Below, in pieces: positions 9,418 through 17,749 of a stretch of DNA of 64,000 nt (position 1 is its first letter; each line of letters begins with the position of its first letter). The DNA comes from Leucobacter luti. Lineage in GTDB: Bacteria; Actinomycetota; Actinomycetes; Actinomycetales; Microbacteriaceae. The notes below the pieces were generated by a model. That model searched no databases, had not been told where the DNA came from, and worked only from the letters and a program-made list of their open reading frames with translations. The DNA lies in assembly GCF_004217175.1 (NCBI RefSeq), contig NZ_SHKI01000006.1, positions 286,130 to 350,129 of the forward strand, written 5' to 3'. A program made the translations under genes and the position numbers.

Positions 9418-9457
9418 CAGGGGCGGTCCCGGATCTCTCGATCCGGGACCGCCCCTG
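9418..9457. terminator. Bidirectional terminator hairpin
   Basis: A perfect 17-bp stem (9418-9434 with 9441-9457) closes a six-base loop. It lies between the convergent ABC operon (+) and the MHS transporter gene (-), so it can end both transcripts. There is no long T run on the plus side. Confidence 0.8.
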
Positions 9458-9472
9458 TGCGTGCATGAGGCG

Positions 9473-10894
9473 CTACGCCTCGATGTCGACGTCCTTGGTC
9501 TCGGGCGTCAGCACCAGCGCAATGAGCGTGAGCACTGCCGCGCCCGTGAGGTAGAGCCCCACGTAGACGGGGCTGCCGTCGGCGAGGCCCCACAGCCAGA
9601 CCGCGATGATGGGTGCGAGGGCGGCGCCGAGAATCGACGACACGTTGTACGCGACCGCCGAACCCGTGTAGCGCACGTTGGTGGGGAACATCTCCGGCAG
9701 GAACGCGCCCATCGGGCCAAACGTGAGTCCCATGAGGGTGAAGCCGAGCGCCAGGAAGAACATCACGAGCGCGGTGCCGCCGCCCAGCAGCGGAACAAAG
9801 GTGAAACCGAACGCAGCGATCGCGATCGTGACCCAGATGAGGGTACGACGGCGGCCGAAGCGGTCGGCGAGCGGTCCCGATACCAGCGTGAAGACGCCGA
9901 AGAAGATGACGCCGAACACGAGCATCAGGATGAAATCGTTGTACGCGTAGCCGAGGCCGGGCACGTACGCGCTGGCGTCGAAGTCGACACCGGTGGCCGC
10001 GGCCGCCTGCTCTGCCACAGCGAGGCCGGGGCGTGTGCCAAACGTCAGCGTGTACGAGGTCATCAGGTAGAAGAGCACGTACGTTGCGAGCATCGCGAAG
10101 GTGCCGAGGATGAGGCCCTTCCAGTGGTAGCGGAACGCGACGGCGATCGGCATGCGGGTGACCTTGCCGGCCTCCTTCGTGCGCTCGAACGCGGTCGACT
10201 CGACCAGCTTGAGGCGCACCCACAGGCCGACGATCACCATGACGGCGGAGAACAGGAACGGGATCCGCCAGCCCCAGCTGAGGAACGCCTCCGAGGCGAT
10301 CCCGGGGTGCTCGGGATCGGAGAGGGCGTTGTTGATCACGAAGAACAGCATGTTCGCGATGATGAAGCCGATCGGTGCTCCCAGCTGGGGGAACGTGCCG
10401 TACCAGGCGCGCTTGCCCTTCGGCGCGTTCTCGGTCGCGACGAGCGCCGCACCCGACCACTCGCCGCCGATCGCGAAGCCCTGCGCGAGGCGCAGCACGA
10501 GCAGCAGTACGGCGGCCCACGGCCCGATCTGGGCGTGCGTGGGGAGCAGGCCGATCAAGAAGGTCGCGATACCCATGGTGAGGAGCGAAGCCACGAGGGT
10601 GGTCTTGCGGCCGACGCGGTCGCCCAGGTGGCCAAAGAAGATCGCGCCGACGGGGCGCGCGAGCATCGCCGCACCGAACGTGGCGAACGAGGCGAGCAGC
10701 GCCGTCGTCTCGTTCCCGGTGGGGAAGAACAGGTGCGGGAAGACGAGCACCGCCGCGGTGGCGTAGACGTAGAAGTCGTAGAACTCGATCGTGGTGCCGA
10801 CGAGGCTCGCGAGAATCACGCGAGAGCGTGAGTTGCGGGGTGCGGCGGTGGGGGGACTGGCTGGAGCTGCCGAGGCGGCAGATGATGTGCTCAC
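9473..10894 (-). CDS. MFS transporter, metabolite:H+ symporter (MHS) family
   Basis: A 473-residue proton-coupled importer of the MHS group (ShiA, ProP, KgtP and citrate carriers). LASLVGTTIEFYDFYVYAT opens the first helix, and GHLGDRVGRKTTLV is the loop 2-3 motif. About twelve hydrophobic segments follow, with a second RFGRRRTLI in the loop between helices 8 and 9. The frame is open further upstream, but GTG at 10894 (VSTSSAAS) gives the usual family N-terminus; the ribosome binding site there is weak. The substrate cannot be read from sequence. It stands as a single gene between the two amine transport regions. Confidence 0.9.
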   Translation of the reverse strand: MSTSSAASAAPASPPTAAPRNSRSRVILASLVGTTIEFYDFYVYATAAVLVFPHLFFPTGNETTALLASFATFGAAMLARPVGAIFFGHLGDRVGRKTTLVASLLTMGIATFLIGLLPTHAQIGPWAAVLLLVLRLAQGFAIGGEWSGAALVATENAPKGKRAWYGTFPQLGAPIGFIIANMLFFVINNALSDPEHPGIASEAFLSWGWRIPFLFSAVMVIVGLWVRLKLVESTAFERTKEAGKVTRMPIAVAFRYHWKGLILGTFAMLATYVLFYLMTSYTLTFGTRPGLAVAEQAAAATGVDFDASAYVPGLGYAYNDFILMLVFGVIFFGVFTLVSGPLADRFGRRRTLIWVTIAIAAFGFTFVPLLGGGTALVMFFLALGFTLMGLTFGPMGAFLPEMFPTNVRYTGSAVAYNVSSILGAALAPIIAVWLWGLADGSPVYVGLYLTGAAVLTLIALVLTPETKDVDIEA

Positions 10895-11009
10895 GGAGGG
10901 GGCTTTCGGGGTTGGATGATGCGCTAACCCCGCAACGCCGGTGTGGTGAGATGGCTCGCGCCAGAGAACACGCGGTTCCTTTGTGGGAACTCGCTGAAAG
11001 CTAGTGTAC

Positions 11010-11060
11010 CCCGGCTGGGACGGCTCCACCGCGGCAGCGGCGAATGCGTTCCCAGCCGGG
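11010..11060 (-). terminator. Hairpin after the M24 hydrolase gene
   Basis: An 11-bp perfect stem (11010-11020 with 11050-11060) surrounds a 29-base loop. It starts seven bases after the M24 stop and fits a terminator for that minus-strand gene, though the large loop makes it weaker than the others here. Confidence 0.5.
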
Positions 11061-11066
11061 AGCGAG

Positions 11067-12323
11067 CTAGATGCCCACCACCATGATCTCGTGGGGGAGC
11101 TTCGAGAGCAGGCTGGTCTGTTCGTCCTCGATGACGAACGTGTCGAGAAGACCGATCCCGCACATGCTCTCGAAGTTCGCGACCATGCCTGATTCGAAGG
11201 TGCGATCGTCGTCCTGGCCGCCGACAACTGTGAACTTCCATTCGCCGACCCAGTCAGGTGGGAACGCGATTCCCATCTCATACCCGCCGATCCAGACGCT
11301 CGAGTTCAGCTCGAAGACCCCGGCATCGCGGTAGTACGCGTACAACTCGGCGTTCACGTCGCCAATTCGCACCCCGGGACGCGCGCGATTGAGCAAGATG
11401 TCGAATCCGCCGGTCAAGATCTTCAGGAGCTCGACCGCCGCCCGTGGTGGTTCCTTGAACGTGTAGAGCTGTGAACGGTTTGAGTGATATCGCTTATAGA
11501 CGCCGCAGGGATCGACGTCGAGAAAGTCGTCCTCGGTGATGACGCGACGTCCGGAAATCTCGTGGTAGACCCCGAGAGCTGCCAAGCCGACGAACGCGAC
11601 CTGGTGCAGCCCGGCGGGTTCGCCGCCCGCTGCGGAGAGCCCGCGGATCAGTTCGCCGTGCGCGTCCAATTCGGTCATTCCTGGGCGTAGCACGTCGGCG
11701 AGGTGAAGGAGGCCAGCGTCGCAGATAGCGGCGGCCCGCTTTACGGCAGCGATTTCTGCGGCGGACTTGATCATGCGAACTCGGCGCGCAGTCAGGGTCG
11801 CGTCGACGACGTGGGCGCCGGCGTCGAGGAGTGCCCCCTCAATCATTTTTGACACTGCCGGGTTCGGGATCGCTGAGTAAAGTTCGATACCGACCCGTGA
11901 GCCGTTCACCCAGCCCTCGGCCGCGATCTCGGAGACGATGAATCGCAGCATCCCGTTTCGCTCGTAGCGAGGGAGCAGGCGGACATCGGTGGCGGCCGAC
12001 GTGCGCCGAATCATCTCCGTGTGCTCAACGCCCTCGAACAGAATGTACCCTGCATCGACCCGCACGACCGTGCAGGTTAGCGGACGCCAATCCCTGGGGC
12101 CGTTCGCTTTGTACCAGCGCAGTGCGAGGCCGTGAAGCCAGCTTTGAGCCTCGGGGGAGGAGAGTACGAGCGTGTCGACGCCATCCTCCGCCATTGCGCG
12201 CTGGAGCTTCGCGAGCCGACTGGCGTATTCCTCGGCCGAAAATGCAACGTGCGGTTCGGTTCCTGAAATCTGTTCCTGCTGCTCTGCAAGAAAGCGAGTA
12301 ATCGATGGATCGAGCATGCTCAC
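11067..12323 (-). CDS. M24-fold hydrolase, creatinase / ectoine-hydrolase-like
   Basis: A 418-residue protein with the creatinase N-terminal domain (about 30-165) and a pita-bread M24 domain (about 185-415). His254 is kept in the HEISGRR segment. Of the five metal ligands of M24 peptidases, Asp271, Glu385 and Glu399 are present, but the second Asp is Asn282 and the ligand His is Tyr348 (GGYEMG). GYxxG followed by FPPDW is a pattern I associate with creatinase and DoeA-type ectoine hydrolases, which cleave C-N bonds in small amines rather than peptides. An operator-like site shared with the downstream ABC locus lies upstream at 12387-12404. The exact substrate is unknown. Confidence 0.85.
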   Translation of the reverse strand: MSMLDPSITRFLAEQQEQISGTEPHVAFSAEEYASRLAKLQRAMAEDGVDTLVLSSPEAQSWLHGLALRWYKANGPRDWRPLTCTVVRVDAGYILFEGVEHTEMIRRTSAATDVRLLPRYERNGMLRFIVSEIAAEGWVNGSRVGIELYSAIPNPAVSKMIEGALLDAGAHVVDATLTARRVRMIKSAAEIAAVKRAAAICDAGLLHLADVLRPGMTELDAHGELIRGLSAAGGEPAGLHQVAFVGLAALGVYHEISGRRVITEDDFLDVDPCGVYKRYHSNRSQLYTFKEPPRAAVELLKILTGGFDILLNRARPGVRIGDVNAELYAYYRDAGVFELNSSVWIGGYEMGIAFPPDWVGEWKFTVVGGQDDDRTFESGMVANFESMCGIGLLDTFVIEDEQTSLLSKLPHEIMVVGI

Positions 12324-12386
12324 CTCTGAGTGTCTCTGCGGTTGTGTGGGGCAGCTCGAGACCTCAATCGCGACGCTGCGATTGTG

Positions 12387-12404
12387 ATAATAACATATTA
12401 TTGG
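12387..12404. promoter_or_regulatory. TetR-type operator upstream of the M24 gene
   Basis: The 18 bases read ATAATAA-CATA-TTATTGG and closely match ATAATAA-TGCG-TTATTAT at 13366. The left arm is identical and the right arm differs in its last two bases. It sits about 64 bases before the M24 start in an AT-rich patch. Confidence 0.65.
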
Positions 12405-12527
12405 AATAGCGGAATGTGTGGCATTGCGACTGTCTTGCGGGGCCCGGCAGGGTCGGCGTGCCGGCGGGATTGGCCGGTTGCATTGGGGATTCCAGCAGTC
12501 GGGGCTGGCGCGTGGTGAACCCAGGGG

Positions 12528-13271
12528 TTACGTGGCCGGGCCCTCAAGGAGGGCTTCGGCAACCACCTCTGGGGTGAGTGCGCGCGGCTGCATTGCGTCG
12601 CGGTGGCGTTCGAGCTCGGTCAGGTGGAGTCTCGCCTCTGCGGGGTCGACGCCCAGCTGGACGGTAACCCAGTCGTTGAGGACTTCAAGCATGAATTCGG
12701 GGCTCACCACGTCTGGGTCTGCGAGTGTGCGGATTGAGAGCCCGTCCATGAGCGCAAGGATCCCCGCGGTGAGCCGGTGTGGATCCGCCGATGCTGGGAG
12801 GCGGTGGCTCTCGGCGAGTTGCCCGAGCGCCTCCTCGAGTGGCCGCGCCCAGAGCTCGTACACCTGAGACGCGACGGTGCGGAGTGGGCCGGAGCGCCCC
12901 GATCCGGACCAGAGCTCGCTCCAGAAGCCCCAACGCTCAGGGAATGCGACAGATCCGAACACGTGTTGTGAATTGAGCGCGTAGATGAACTGCAGCGGAT
13001 CCTCAATGGTGCGCACTCGGAGTGCGCTCTCGCGCGAGATTACGCGCATCATGACCTCGAAGGTCGCGTCAACCAGGTTCTCGCGAGTGTCGAAGTAGTG
13101 CTGAATGAGTCCGAGGCTCACGCCAGACTCCCGCGCGATGTCCTTCAGCTTTGCCGCGACGACGCCGTCTCGTGCGATGACTCTGATTGAGCCGGTGAGG
13201 ATCTCTGCACGACGCCGAGTTGTGAGGTCGACCTCGTTCAAGCGTGCTGGGTCTTCAGGTGCGATGGTCAC
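12528..13271 (-). CDS. TetR/AcrR-family transcriptional regulator
   Basis: A 247-residue repressor-type protein. The N-terminal helix-turn-helix spans about residues 20-65 with RRRAEILTGSIRVIARDG, KLKDIARESGVSLGLIQHYF and DTRENLVDATF. The large C-terminal ligand domain resembles BetI-type members. GTG at 13271 is chosen because AAGAAGGGA lies upstream at good spacing; the frame extends 16 residues further without a comparable site. The palindrome at 13366-13383 lies between this gene and the ABC operon, and a near copy lies before the M24 gene, so the probable regulon is M24, tetR and system 2. The ligand may be the transported amine. Confidence 0.9.
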   Translation of the reverse strand: MTIAPEDPARLNEVDLTTRRRAEILTGSIRVIARDGVVAAKLKDIARESGVSLGLIQHYFDTRENLVDATFEVMMRVISRESALRVRTIEDPLQFIYALNSQHVFGSVAFPERWGFWSELWSGSGRSGPLRTVASQVYELWARPLEEALGQLAESHRLPASADPHRLTAGILALMDGLSIRTLADPDVVSPEFMLEVLNDWVTVQLGVDPAEARLHLTELERHRDAMQPRALTPEVVAEALLEGPAT

Positions 13272-13355
13272 GCGTGGTCCCTTCTTGCTGGTGCGCTCGG
13301 CGGGTCTCGCCGGGCGCACCGTACTTCGACCCTAGGGGGCGCGGGTCCGAACGCC

Positions 13356-13386
13356 TTGCAGAATGATAATAATGCGTTATTATGAT
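13356..13386 (+). promoter_or_regulatory. Promoter with overlapping TetR operator for ABC system 2
   Basis: TTGCAG (13356-13361) and TATTAT (13378-13383) with a 16-base spacer form a plausible sigma-70 promoter toward 13419. TATGAT at 13381 is an alternative -10. The perfect inverted repeat ATAATAA-TGCG-TTATTAT (13366-13383) overlaps the spacer and -10, as expected for steric repression, and could also serve the divergent tetR gene. Confidence 0.7.
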
Positions 13387-13418
13387 ACTCCAATCCTGTT
13401 GACGAAGGAGTCACGAAG

Positions 13419-14480
13419 ATGATTCATCCAACCCGCAAGTTCTTGCTGCCGCTCGCCGCGGTTGCTGCGCTCTCGCTCGCTGCGTGTTCATCGGGCGCCG
13501 CGCCCGATGGCGGCGCGGGCGATGGCGGATCGCTCGTGTTCGCGAGCTACGGGAGTGCCTACCAGGACGCGCAGAATGAGGCTTTCCTCACCCCATGGGC
13601 AAAGGAAGCCGGCGTCACCGTGCAGAACGATGGCCCGACCTCATACCCCAAGATTCAGCAGATGGTGGACTCCGGAAACACGATCTGGGACGTCGTTGAC
13701 ACCGAGCCCTACTTCCCGGTTGCGAACTGCGGAACGCTCGTCGAAGAGATCGATTTCAGCGGGATCGACACCTCCAACTACCCGGAGGGGACCTGGTCAG
13801 ACTGCTCAATTCCGATCGCGCAGTACTCGACGATGATGATCTACAACACCGAGACGTTCAGTGGCGCTGCAGCGCCGACCACGCCGGCTGACTTTTTTGA
13901 TCTTGAGAAATTCCCCGGTACCCGGATGGTCCCCGGGTGGGCGGGGGCCGGGGCGCTCGAGTTCGCACTTCTCGCTGATGGCGTCGCGCCCGCGGACCTC
14001 TACCCGCTCGACACCGACCGAGCCTACGCAAAGCTCGACACCATCCGGGACTCCCTCACGTTCTGGAATACGAGCTCTGAGTCGCAGCAGGCGATGGAGG
14101 ACGGCTCAGCCGACCTCTGGCTCGCCTGGTCAGGTCGGGGCTACGAGGCAGAGAACAACGGAGCAAAGATCGCGCCGGTCTGGGAGGATAACCTCCTCGC
14201 CTGGGCAAGCCTGAGCATTGTCAAGGGGACGAAGAACCTCGAGAATGCGCAGAGCTTTATCGAGTTCGCGGCCCAAGCCGAGCCGCAGGCGCGCTTCGCG
14301 GAATTGCAGCCGTACGCTCCGGCAGACCTCTCCGCTCAGCCCGAACTCGACGAACTGCAGCAGAAATGGAACGTGGCTGACGAGGCCGTGCAGCGGCAGT
14401 CGATCGTGACAAATGTGCAGTGGTGGGCTGACAACTCGGCTGACGCCGAGACCGAGTGGACTGCCTGGTCAACGAGCTAG
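13419..14480 (+). CDS. ABC transporter substrate-binding lipoprotein, PotD-like (system 2)
   Basis: A 353-residue lipoprotein with a basic N-terminus, a hydrophobic helix and lipobox LAAC (Cys near 23). It shares several blocks with the system 1 protein: FASYGSAYQDAQ, WDVVDTEPYFPV, MMIYNTETFSG, FFDLEKFPGTR and LWLAWSGRGYEAE. This marks it as a paralogue with a related but not identical ligand. GAAGGAG precedes ATG at 13419. It is the first gene of an operon that also carries a cupin and an HDAC-like deacetylase, which favours a polyamine or acylated amine ligand. Confidence 0.94.
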   Translation: MIHPTRKFLLPLAAVAALSLAACSSGAAPDGGAGDGGSLVFASYGSAYQDAQNEAFLTPWAKEAGVTVQNDGPTSYPKIQQMVDSGNTIWDVVDTEPYFPVANCGTLVEEIDFSGIDTSNYPEGTWSDCSIPIAQYSTMMIYNTETFSGAAAPTTPADFFDLEKFPGTRMVPGWAGAGALEFALLADGVAPADLYPLDTDRAYAKLDTIRDSLTFWNTSSESQQAMEDGSADLWLAWSGRGYEAENNGAKIAPVWEDNLLAWASLSIVKGTKNLENAQSFIEFAAQAEPQARFAELQPYAPADLSAQPELDELQQKWNVADEAVQRQSIVTNVQWWADNSADAETEWTAWSTS

Positions 14481-14556
14481 CCACTTCACGCGCGGGTCGG
14501 CCCGCTGAGTGAGCCGGCCGATCCGCCCCACTGCCCACCCACTCCCCGGAGGCCAC

Positions 14557-15408
14557 ATGCGTCAATCGCGCCTGTTGAGTGGCGTCGCCGTTGTCCCGGC
14601 GCTCGCCGTCATCTTGATCTTTTTCCTGCTCCCCATCGGTGTGATCCTGTTCCGCTCATTTACTGACCCGGAACCGGGGCTCGGCCAGTATGCGGCCGCG
14701 CTCGCCGACCCGACCACTCTCCGAGTGCTCGGGCGCACCTTCATGACCGCCCTCATCACGGTCGTCGTCTGCATCGGCCTGGGATACCCGTTCGCCTATC
14801 TCCTCACGCTCGTCGGGCCCACGGCGCGAACGTTCCTGATGATCCTCGTGCTCGTGCCGTTCTGGACCTCGCTCATGGCGCGCACCTTCGCCTGGATCTC
14901 CCTGCTCCAGCGCGACGGGCCGGTGTCGGCGGTGCTCGCATTCTTCGGCGCCGAGGATGTCACGCTCCGGGGCACGCTTCCCGGTGTGGTGCTCGCAATC
15001 GTGCAGATCCTCCTGCCGTACATGATCCTCACGCTCTACACGGCGCTTGCTGCGATCGATCGGAGACAGCTCGCAGCTGCGCAAAGCCTCGGCGCAAACC
15101 GCTACCGCGCGTTCTGGCAGGTGTACCTGCCGCAGTCCCTTCCCGGTCTCTTTGCAGCGAGCTCACTCGTATTCATCCTCGCGCTCGGCTTCTACATCAC
15201 CCCCCAACTGATCGGCAGCCCGAAGGAAGCAATGATTGCTCAGGCCATCGGACAGCGCGTCGAGAAGATCGTCGACTTTGCCGGAGCCGGGGCGCTCTCG
15301 GGCATCCTGCTGCTCGCCACACTCGGCCTCTTCTGTGTCGTGATTCTCGCAGTGGCGCCGCTCCGGCGTGGCATCGTGCAGATGGTGTCTGGGGGTGACG
15401 CGCGATGA
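14557..15408 (+). CDS. ABC transporter permease, PotB-like (system 2)
   Basis: A 283-residue permease. The start at ATG 14557 follows CCCCGGAGG; an upstream in-frame GTG at 14509 lacks a ribosome binding site. The first helix is VVPALAVILIFFLLPIGVILF, followed by the family DPEPGLGQY. The EAA loop is AAAQSLGANRYRAFWQVYLPQ. The last bases overlap the next gene as ATGA, indicating translational coupling. Sequence blocks match the system 1 permease at 6473. Confidence 0.94.
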   Translation: MRQSRLLSGVAVVPALAVILIFFLLPIGVILFRSFTDPEPGLGQYAAALADPTTLRVLGRTFMTALITVVVCIGLGYPFAYLLTLVGPTARTFLMILVLVPFWTSLMARTFAWISLLQRDGPVSAVLAFFGAEDVTLRGTLPGVVLAIVQILLPYMILTLYTALAAIDRRQLAAAQSLGANRYRAFWQVYLPQSLPGLFAASSLVFILALGFYITPQLIGSPKEAMIAQAIGQRVEKIVDFAGAGALSGILLLATLGLFCVVILAVAPLRRGIVQMVSGGDAR

Positions 15409-16223
15409 ACGAACGCACGCGCATTCGTCTCCCACTGCGCCTGTGGGCCGGCGTAGCTGCCCTGCTCCTCGTCGCCCCCACGCTGGTCGTGATCCCGCTG
15501 TCGTTCACCGATAAACGCAGCTTCGCCTTCCCGATTGAGGGGTGGTCGCTGCAGTGGTACGAGAACTTCTTCACCGATTCACGCTGGTTGAACTCGCTGG
15601 GGACTAGCCTCGGGCTCGCACTGATCGTGGGCGTCGTGGCGACCGCCGCCGGCACGCTTGCCGCACTTGGAATTCGGGGTCTCCGCGCGCGCCTTGCTGC
15701 TGTCACGCAGGTGGCGATCATGTTGCCGATTTTGGTGCCGGGCATCGTTGCAGCAATCGCTATCTTTGGCATGTATCTCCGCTGGGGTCTCGCCGGCTCA
15801 CCGCTCGGAATCGCCCTGGCGCACATTGCGCTCGCGATCCCGTTCGTCATCATCCCGGTCGGGACCGCGCTCCGTGGACTCGATGAGACTCTAGTGCGCG
15901 CCGCAGCGGTGCTGGGCGCAGGCCCGCTCGCTCGCTTTGCGCAGGTGCAGTTCCCGATCCTGCTTCCGGGGATCGTCACCGGTTTCATCTTCGCGTTCGT
16001 AACAAGCCTCGACGAGGTCGTGGTTGCGTACTTCCTCCAGTCGCCCACAGTGCGGACCCTTCCCGTGCAGATGTACAGCTCGGTGACCGTTGAAACCGAC
16101 CCGAGTATCGCCGCGGCGTCCACTCTGCTCCTCGTGCTGTCCACCCTCATCATCCTGATTCCCCGCCTCGTGCAGGTCGTCCACGAACGACGTGCCGAGA
16201 AACGACTAGGAGACGTCGCATGA
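15405..16223 (+). CDS. ABC transporter permease, PotC-like (system 2)
   Basis: A 272-residue permease with the same signposts as its system 1 paralogue: TLVVIPLSFTDKRSF, LQWYENFFTDSRW, the EAA loop RAAAVLGAGPLARFAQVQFP, and FVTSLDEVVVAYFLQSPT near the C-terminus. Both ends overlap the neighbours by four bases (ATGA), so the permease pair and ATPase should be made in fixed ratio. Confidence 0.95.
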   Translation: MNERTRIRLPLRLWAGVAALLLVAPTLVVIPLSFTDKRSFAFPIEGWSLQWYENFFTDSRWLNSLGTSLGLALIVGVVATAAGTLAALGIRGLRARLAAVTQVAIMLPILVPGIVAAIAIFGMYLRWGLAGSPLGIALAHIALAIPFVIIPVGTALRGLDETLVRAAAVLGAGPLARFAQVQFPILLPGIVTGFIFAFVTSLDEVVVAYFLQSPTVRTLPVQMYSSVTVETDPSIAAASTLLLVLSTLIILIPRLVQVVHERRAEKRLGDVA

Positions 16224-17353
16224 CCGTCACCCACACCTCCGGCGCTGAGCTTCAACTCAGTCGCCTCGGAAAGCGATACGCCGGAACCGCGGCGGTCGAG
16301 AGCGTCGACCTGAACGTGGCTTCGGGGGAGTTTCTGACCCTGCTCGGACCCAGCGGATCCGGAAAGACCACCACGCTCTCGATGGTTGCCGGGTTCACCG
16401 CCCCAACCAACGGCAGCGTTGTATGCGACGGGGCCGAGATTACCTCGGTACCACCGCATCGCCGCGGCCTCGGCATGGTATTTCAGAACTACTCCCTCTT
16501 CCCACACCTCACCGTGCGGGAGAACGTCGAGTTTCCCCTGCGTCAGCGAGGCATCGCGAAGCCTGAACGCGTGAAACGCGCGCTCGCGGCGCTCGACCTT
16601 GTCGAACTTGGCGCGCGCGCCAACGCAAAACCGGGCCAGCTCAGCGGCGGCCAGCAGCAGCGTGTGGCTCTCGCTCGGGCGCTGGTGTTCGAGCCGCGTT
16701 TACTCCTCATGGACGAACCATTTGGCGCGCTCGACCGCGCGCTGCGTGAGCGGCTCCAGCTTGAGCTGCGACGACTACACCACGAGCTCGGAATCACAGT
16801 GGTGTTCGTGACTCACGATCAGGAGGAGGCGTTGACCCTCTCCGACCGGATCGCGGTGTTCAACGAGGGGCGGATCGAGCAGGTTGGTACGCCGGAGGAA
16901 CTCTACGAGCGGCCGGCGACCCTGTTCGTCGCACGATTTATCGGCGAGTCGAACGCGCTTGCTGGCGACGTATCCGCCGGTGTCTTTGTGAGCGGGAGTG
17001 GGGTGCGCGTGCCAGCGGCAGACCTCCCGGACGGCCCTGCCGTAGCAGTGGTCCGCCCCGAGCGGATTCGTGTTCACGACCCCGACTCCGCCGGGCATGA
17101 GTGTGTCCTTGACGGCGTCGTCGCCGACATCACCTACCTCGGTGCGCAGCGCCGAGTCGAAATCGCCACTGAGGACGGCACCGTGATTGTGCGCTCCGGC
17201 GTTGAGACGTTAGCCCCAGAGGTCGGCGCACGCGTCCGACTGGCCTGGTCGACCGAGCGCACGGCAGTCTTTCCCACCAAACACTCTGAAACAGAAACGA
17301 GAAACGCATGGACCGAAACCCTCGCCCAGTCCACATCAAGCTCGCTGAGCTGA
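16220..17353 (+). CDS. ABC transporter ATP-binding protein, PotA-like (system 2)
   Basis: A 377-residue ATPase with Walker A GPSGSGKTT (about 43-51), Q-loop FQNYSLFPH, signature LSGGQQQRVALARAL, Walker B LLMDEPFGALD and H-loop FVTHDQEEA, then a TOBE-type C-terminal domain. The last 20 or so residues form a hydrophilic tail that overlaps the start of the cupin gene by 46 bases in another frame. No internal break is visible. It works with the permeases at 14557 and 15405. Confidence 0.94.
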   Translation: MTVTHTSGAELQLSRLGKRYAGTAAVESVDLNVASGEFLTLLGPSGSGKTTTLSMVAGFTAPTNGSVVCDGAEITSVPPHRRGLGMVFQNYSLFPHLTVRENVEFPLRQRGIAKPERVKRALAALDLVELGARANAKPGQLSGGQQQRVALARALVFEPRLLLMDEPFGALDRALRERLQLELRRLHHELGITVVFVTHDQEEALTLSDRIAVFNEGRIEQVGTPEELYERPATLFVARFIGESNALAGDVSAGVFVSGSGVRVPAADLPDGPAVAVVRPERIRVHDPDSAGHECVLDGVVADITYLGAQRRVEIATEDGTVIVRSGVETLAPEVGARVRLAWSTERTAVFPTKHSETETRNAWTETLAQSTSSSLS

Positions 17354-17709
17354 CCCCGCGCGACGCGGCAACAGCCCCGACGAGGGTGCGCATCGCGCGG
17401 ATTATCACCCGGGCAGAGCACCAGAGCGAGCTCACGCAGGGCGTCTGCTGGATGGAGCCTGGGGAGCAGACAAACCGATGGTCGAGCCGGGAAGAATTTG
17501 ACCCGACAGAAGCTGATCACTGGTACGGTCCCGTCGACGAAACGTACTACGTAATTCGCGGCAGGCTGCGGCTGACGTGGGACGAGGGCGTCTTCGAGCT
17601 GGAGGCCGACGACACCGTATATCTGGCCCCGGGGTGGACCTACCACCTCGAAAATGTCGGTGACGAGCCCGCATTCTTCGTGTACAACATGACACCCGCG
17701 CAGGAATGA
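17308..17709 (+). CDS. Cupin-domain protein (with ABC system 2)
   Basis: A 133-residue single-domain cupin. The second half has the jelly-roll pattern: ETYYVIRGRLRLTWDEG, then a DDTVYLAPGWTYHLENVGDEP segment around the final conserved His. ATG at 17308 lies inside the end of the ATPase gene (46-base overlap), so translation may be coupled. Relatives are often small auxiliary enzymes or sensors in amine catabolic clusters. No reaction can be assigned. Confidence 0.82.
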   Translation: MDRNPRPVHIKLAELTPRDAATAPTRVRIARIITRAEHQSELTQGVCWMEPGEQTNRWSSREEFDPTEADHWYGPVDETYYVIRGRLRLTWDEGVFELEADDTVYLAPGWTYHLENVGDEPAFFVYNMTPAQE

Positions 17710-17749
17710 ACGTGCGCGGTGACACTGCCGAGTTTTGAAGGGAATACTG

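Noticed and set aside
10895..11009. Promoter for the MHS transporter at 9473
   Set aside because: TACACT on the minus strand could be a -10, but no acceptable -35 lies at the right distance, and the small GTTCC/GGAAC repeat is too weak to support an operator.
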